NCBI RefSeq assembly: GCF_018320785.1
Contig: NC_054872.1
Span: 40,412,551-40,476,550 of the forward strand
Direction of reading: 5' to 3'
Source of the DNA: Cheilinus undulatus
Lineage: Eukaryota > Chordata > Actinopteri > Labriformes > Labridae
Length of the DNA stretch: 64,000 nucleotides
A program made the translations under genes and the position numbers. Below the pieces are notes generated by a model. The model was given only the letters and a program-made list of their open reading frames with translations, made no database searches and had not been told where the DNA came from. The number at the start of each line of letters is the position of its first letter. Within the stretch, counting starts at the first letter, position 1. Below are positions 59,439 through 64,000 of the stretch, piece after piece.

Positions 59439-60209
59439 CAAGTGCATCTCAAAAAATTAGAATATCATGGAAAAAAATCATATTATTCTGTGACTTAATT
59501 CAAAAAGCTAAAAGTCCATATATTCTAGATTCATCTCATACCGTGTGAAAAACTTTTGTCGCTTTAATCTTGAAGATTACAGCTTAAAGAGAAGTAAGTA
59601 TTGCTCCATCAATGTGATGTGGCATGAAGCCACTCAGTCCATGGCATTGCTGGGGTGTTATGAAGCCCAGGTTGCTCTGATAGCCTTCAGCTCATCTGTA
59701 TTGTTGAGCCTGCTATCTCTCATCTTCCTTTTGGCAGTAGCCCAGAGAATCTCTATGAGGTTCAGGTCAGGTGAGTTAGCCAATCAAACACAGTAATGTC
59801 AGAAAGCCACTTTCTGATAGTTTCGGTTTCCCTGTGGGCAGGTGCCAAGTCCTGCTGGAAAAAGAAATCAGAATCTTTTATTTAGCTTCTCAGCAGATGG
59901 AGGCATGGAGTGCTCTAAACTCTCCTGGTAGATGGCTGACAGGGTCGGCTCTGGACTTGATGAAGCACAGTGGACCAGTGTGTGCCGATGACATGGTACT
60001 CCAAACCATCACTGACTGTGGAAATTGAAGCGGATTATCTGATCTTCTGCCAGACTCTAGGACCTTGATTTCCAAAATGAAATGGCAAATTTACTTTCAT
60101 CTGACAACAGATCTTTGTACCACCCAGAAACAGTGATTTAAACGATAACTAAATCACAGCAAAAACACAACCTTTTTTTTTCATATTTTTATTATTTGAG
60201 ATGCACCTG
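59439..60209. mobile_element. Deleted Tc1/mariner-like element
   Basis: The ends CAAGTGCATCTCAAAAAATT and (reverse complement) CAGGTGCATCTCAAATAATA are flanked by TA at 59437-59438 and 60210-60211. At 771 bp it is about half the length of an autonomous element. The interior keeps only broken coding remnants, so it is an internally deleted copy. Confidence 0.8.
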
Positions 60210-60211
60210 TA

Positions 60212-62998
60212 GGTCTGTTGGCTCTGCCTAAAACTCCCCAAACTTATCTGTACGTACAGCTGATCTATACAGCCAATACATTGTTTTAAATATCTGCTGA
60301 AATGTTTTTATTTCTTTTTTAAGCTAGTATCTGTTAAACTGATATCATGCTTGAGCATCCTCAACAAATACTTTAATCCTGAATTTTTCTGAACGCTAAA
60401 TAGATCAGTCACTTCAAAGCTTCACAGTGGAAACAAAAACCCTGTTTTTTCTGACAACTACCTGGTGGCAGTGGTTACCTGCTTTACAAAATAACAGTAC
60501 AGAAATAGTTAATCCTTTCACTTGTTCTCTGGTTTATTTTTGTGGGCTACATGGAAGCATCAGTATTCATTTCAGTGTTTCATAACCAGCTAAAAAGCCC
60601 TCACATGAGCTCTAAATATTTCATAACCAAGAGGAAAAGGTTAAGCCTCTATATTAGGTTGAAAAAAGGAGATGACTACACTCTTTAACTTTGCAAACTA
60701 TCAGAGTAGCAAACCATCAGACATATTGAAGACATCTGATGACTCACGCTAACTGAACTGTGGTGTATTTTTGCATTCTGCTTCAGCGCCTCACAGAGGA
60801 TTTTCGGATCAAGTATAATAAAGGTTTGTTCTTTGAGGGGATATGTGGATCAAGACGGAGAGGAAAGCCTCTGCTTCCCGCTGCAGATGATTTTTATCTG
60901 CATGTAGAACTGTGAGCAGATGGAAGTATGACCCCTCTTCACTTTGCCTGGCCCCTATAATAACCCCATAGATTATAGATATGGTTTGTACAGATCATGC
61001 TATAAAGACTGGGGTTAATCCCACAGCACGGAAATCCAACTCCATCTAGAACACAATAACAAACGACCTGGAAAACAGTAATCTTCATTCAACGTAAGAC
61101 AAAGACTTACAAGCTGGTTCATGGTCTGTGGAGCACTATAGATTAATGCAAACGATTACTACCTCTCGTGGAGAAAACACGGCAGATCAGATAAATGTGT
61201 TGTGGGGAAAACCCCTTGGGATGTGATTCAAACTTCTTATGACACCCCCCTCAGTGTTTGCTCATATTCCAGCATCATATTCATGTAATGAGATACAGAA
61301 AGGTCCTTACAAAGGAGAGAACTGATAGGTCTGGTTAGCTTTAGTGCTTGAGGGCCATATTGTGCTTGAGCTGGCTAATACGGTGACAGATCTTGGCAGC
61401 AGGCACCTCCTTCAACAAAGCTCAGGCACTGACTTAACACGCATATAAAAGAGATCCAGTGACTAGATTTAGACAAATCTTTCTGCGTGAGCTAAAAGGG
61501 CCGAGGATGAGGAGGAATGAACCACAGAGAGGGAAGGACAAAGCAAACTAAGAGGAGCTGGAGGGGGAAAGGGAAATGCAGCCAGCAGTCTGGTTACACT
61601 ATGTTCTCTTGACTTCATTGTCTCTCCTGCATGGATATCCGCTCTGTCCTTATTAGAATTTTAAAAAACAGGCAAGTCTGGAGTCGCAAAATGTACCATT
61701 AGCACATTAAAGCAAGCCTCCTCTGCTCTCTCCTTTTAAGCTTTTTCACCTCTCTGTGCAGCAACCATGATGGCACATAACAGCTGACAAATAGGGCATT
61801 TTTTCTACCCCTAGGCCATTAATATTACATATACAGTATATGGTATGTCCGACTCCACAGGCATGCTTGAACACACATGGCTGAATGTAAGAGATGGCAA
61901 GCATGGTGAGAATGAAGAGGAGACAAGAACATTAAAGGAGATGGGGGTATGGGAGTTATATATTTAGCTCATCATCTAGGGACTATAGCTTACGGTCAGC
62001 GCTGCTGTTCAAATCCTTGAGGGGCAGCAGAGAACTCATGCACAGTCCACTGGCAGCAACAGCAGCTCCAGAGGGAGACAAACAGGCAGCCAGACTAAGT
62101 CACAGTGCAATGAGGGTGACAGCAGAGAGGTTCACCAAATCAGACATTTCTACTGAGTCTCTATCAGCCAAAAACACCTGAGTCACTCCTCCATGTTCAC
62201 TCCCCGAACAAGGCAGCCAATTCCATCACCTACAACAGATCACCTTCACAAGACAACATATATTCAATAAAACACACCAATCTTGAGACAACTTGAGGAA
62301 CAAATATAGCTTCTCCAGGTGGACTGTGTACAGGTTCTGCAACATGACTTTCAAAATTTACTCAGAAATCTGCTTTCATAAACAGAATCCTTTTTATGAG
62401 AACATATATTAAATCAATAGTAAACTAATTTTACTGCGGACAGCATCTGCTCTGCTTATGTGCTGCTGCAGGCAGTGTTGAGAGTTCTATAAACCACACA
62501 GTCAGAGCACAATCTGCAGGACAGCCAACATCATGAAACATTTTAATTTTATGTTGAATAGAAATAAATGAGGAAAACACAGAACTACAAACCCAGGACT
62601 TAACCAAACCTGTCCCAAACCGTGACCCCAACGCCAAGGTTTGAACCGAGCTGTTACATCTGTGGACCATTACACCCCTACAAGATTTATACAGTGCAAA
62701 CAGGCAGAGTAGATTAGTTAAGTTTTCAAACATGCATCAATTAAAAGTGTCATCAAAAATGTAAGAGGTCTCAAAAGTACAACTTCTCAGAAGATTTTAT
62801 GGAGCAGCAGGAACCCATCTCACCCTTTTTTGCCCTGTAAAAACAGGCTTTTAATATTTCTTTTAAAAGCCTGTTAGAGCCAGATATTCCAGCTGGTTCA
62901 CTTCAAATAAGCAAAACAGAGTAAAGATGACCCAACCCTGCATAAATGAAAGGTGGCTTTAACTGCCTACAAAGTGGCGTGTCTGACAAGTGTTGCTC
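60212..62998. other. Intergenic stretch, nothing recognised
   Basis: Nearly 2.8 kb lacks recognisable exons, repeat ends or arrays. Composition is ordinary. Parts could be regulatory sequence, which cannot be judged from a single genome by eye. Confidence 0.4.
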
Positions 62999-63652
62999 TT
63001 AGACTGGTCACATGCTAAAAGATTTTAAAATTTTAAACAGTTTTAAAAATGTGGGAGACCACAAACATAAGGACAATTGCAAACAATTTTTCATCTTAAA
63101 TCCTCTGAGCGCACACACTAAAAGACTCAACCAGACTGTCAGATCACTGGAGACCACACACCCGCCGACCTTCAAACGATGTGTGATCGCGTGACTTCTG
63201 AAGAAAAACAAACACATGTCTATCGAATTGCTGTCTCTCTACCACAAGCTGTCCTAGCATGTGTAACAGGTGCAGCAAAAGTCAAAAAACAAGGAAAAGA
63301 ATTGAGGATGCAATCCTGGCTGGAATGAAGGCACAGTTGTGTTTATGCTTGTGAGGGGTGAAAGTACGTTTGATCCATCTGGTGATGCTACCCTGTCTGC
63401 TCGCTCATTGGATGTTGTTGGTACTCTGTCAGAGGAACTGCGACCTAGAATCATAAATATGAAATATTTCTGGGGGCTGTAAAATGATTTGGAGCAGTAA
63501 AACACTTGTGTTGACACCACACACAAGGATTACTCAGACAAATAATCCTTCAGGACTAGGCTCTAGTCAGGATACACCTCCACGATTATGGGGGGAGAGT
63601 CAAATCTTGCCTCAAATCAGGTTGGAAATCCTGTAGTGTGTGGCCAGCCTTA
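62999..63652. mobile_element. Dispersed repeat family C (full-length copy)
   Basis: The left end TTAGACTGGTCACATGCTAA and the right end (reverse complement TTAAGGCTGGCCACACACTA) are inverted. The interior shares ordered blocks with 31161-31545 (CAGACTGTCAGATCACTGG; CACACCCGCCGACCTT; GGTGCAGCAAAAGTC; GTCAGAGGAACTGCGACCTA). About 650 bp with no coding capacity: a MITE. Confidence 0.7.
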
Positions 63653-64000
63653 AGGATTTTGTTTTGTAAGTCTTCCAAATAAATGTTTGATATTACATGA
63701 ATGCTTCGATCATTTTCTCATTAATCAATTTATCTATTTTGTAAAATGTCAGTAAGTGGAAAAAATGTTTTGTTTTCAAAGTCTAAGATGGTTTCTTGTT
63801 TGTCTACAACTCAAAGCATTCAACATTTCTGGACAGAGATGAGTGAAAGGTAGATGTTTCTACTACATATCTATTATTATAAAAGCTAATGATAATAAAT
63901 CAAACAGGCAGCTTTTGAGTATATGAGTATATGCAGTAAATATAAATGCTAACACTTGAAGGTTTTACTTAGAAAGTAGAAAAGCTTTACAGAAAAAACC
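63653..64000. other. AT-rich window end, nothing recognised
   Basis: No feature could be supported in the last ~350 bp. Confidence 0.4.

Overview
This is a eukaryotic window, almost certainly from a ray-finned (teleost) fish. The evidence is intron-split genes with GT-AG junctions, AATAAA signals, AT-rich intergenic DNA, a beta-1,4-galactosyltransferase closest to vertebrate B4GALT3, and a dense load of fish-type transposons (Tc1/mariner with TA target duplications, hAT elements with 8-bp duplications, L2-like and RTE-like LINE tails, a tRNA-derived SINE). No operons, rRNA genes, CRISPR arrays or functional tRNA genes were seen. All homology statements come from motif recognition by eye; no database search was run.

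Three host genes can be assembled. (1) Minus strand, 2685-3622: a compact three-exon gene for a 167-residue, Ser/Pro-rich, basic-tailed protein I do not recognise. (2) Plus strand, 20902-25622 (possible promoter and untranslated exon near 16.25-16.32 kb): a four-coding-exon protein kinase of 466 residues with a conventional catalytic core (HQD and DLG variants) and an unusual tail of imperfect Ser-Pro/Asn-Arg repeats. (3) Minus strand, 36330-53292: a complete six-exon b4galt3-like gene of 398 residues, a Golgi type II galactosyltransferase with DVD, WGWGGEDDD and GRYKMIKH motifs.

Layout. 1-2.5 kb is AT-rich intergenic DNA. 2.7-3.6 kb is the orphan gene. 3.76-5.39 kb is a dead Tc1-like element with long inverted repeats. 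6.0-11.1 kb is a 98-bp tandem satellite, about 45-50 units, rich in AGCT and inverted words, split near its right end by a retroelement fragment. 12.5-18.4 kb is a patchwork of retroelement tails and a second dead Tc1 copy. 16.2-26.1 kb is the kinase gene, with a near-perfect inverted repeat and a hAT MITE in its introns. 26.1-36.3 kb is repeats (Tc1 with a nested MITE, hAT, SINE) and the downstream side of b4galt3. 36.3-53.3 kb is b4galt3, whose introns hold several hAT-like insertions, one starting about 48 bp from a splice acceptor. 53.3-64 kb is its upstream flank, with a purine tract and more dispersed repeats but no further recognisable gene.

The genes do not form an evident pathway. 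The parts most worth a second look are the 98-bp satellite, the repeat-tailed kinase, the 54-bp-arm intronic hairpin, the orphan gene with its 31-nt micro-exon, and the hAT insertion beside b4galt3 exon 3.
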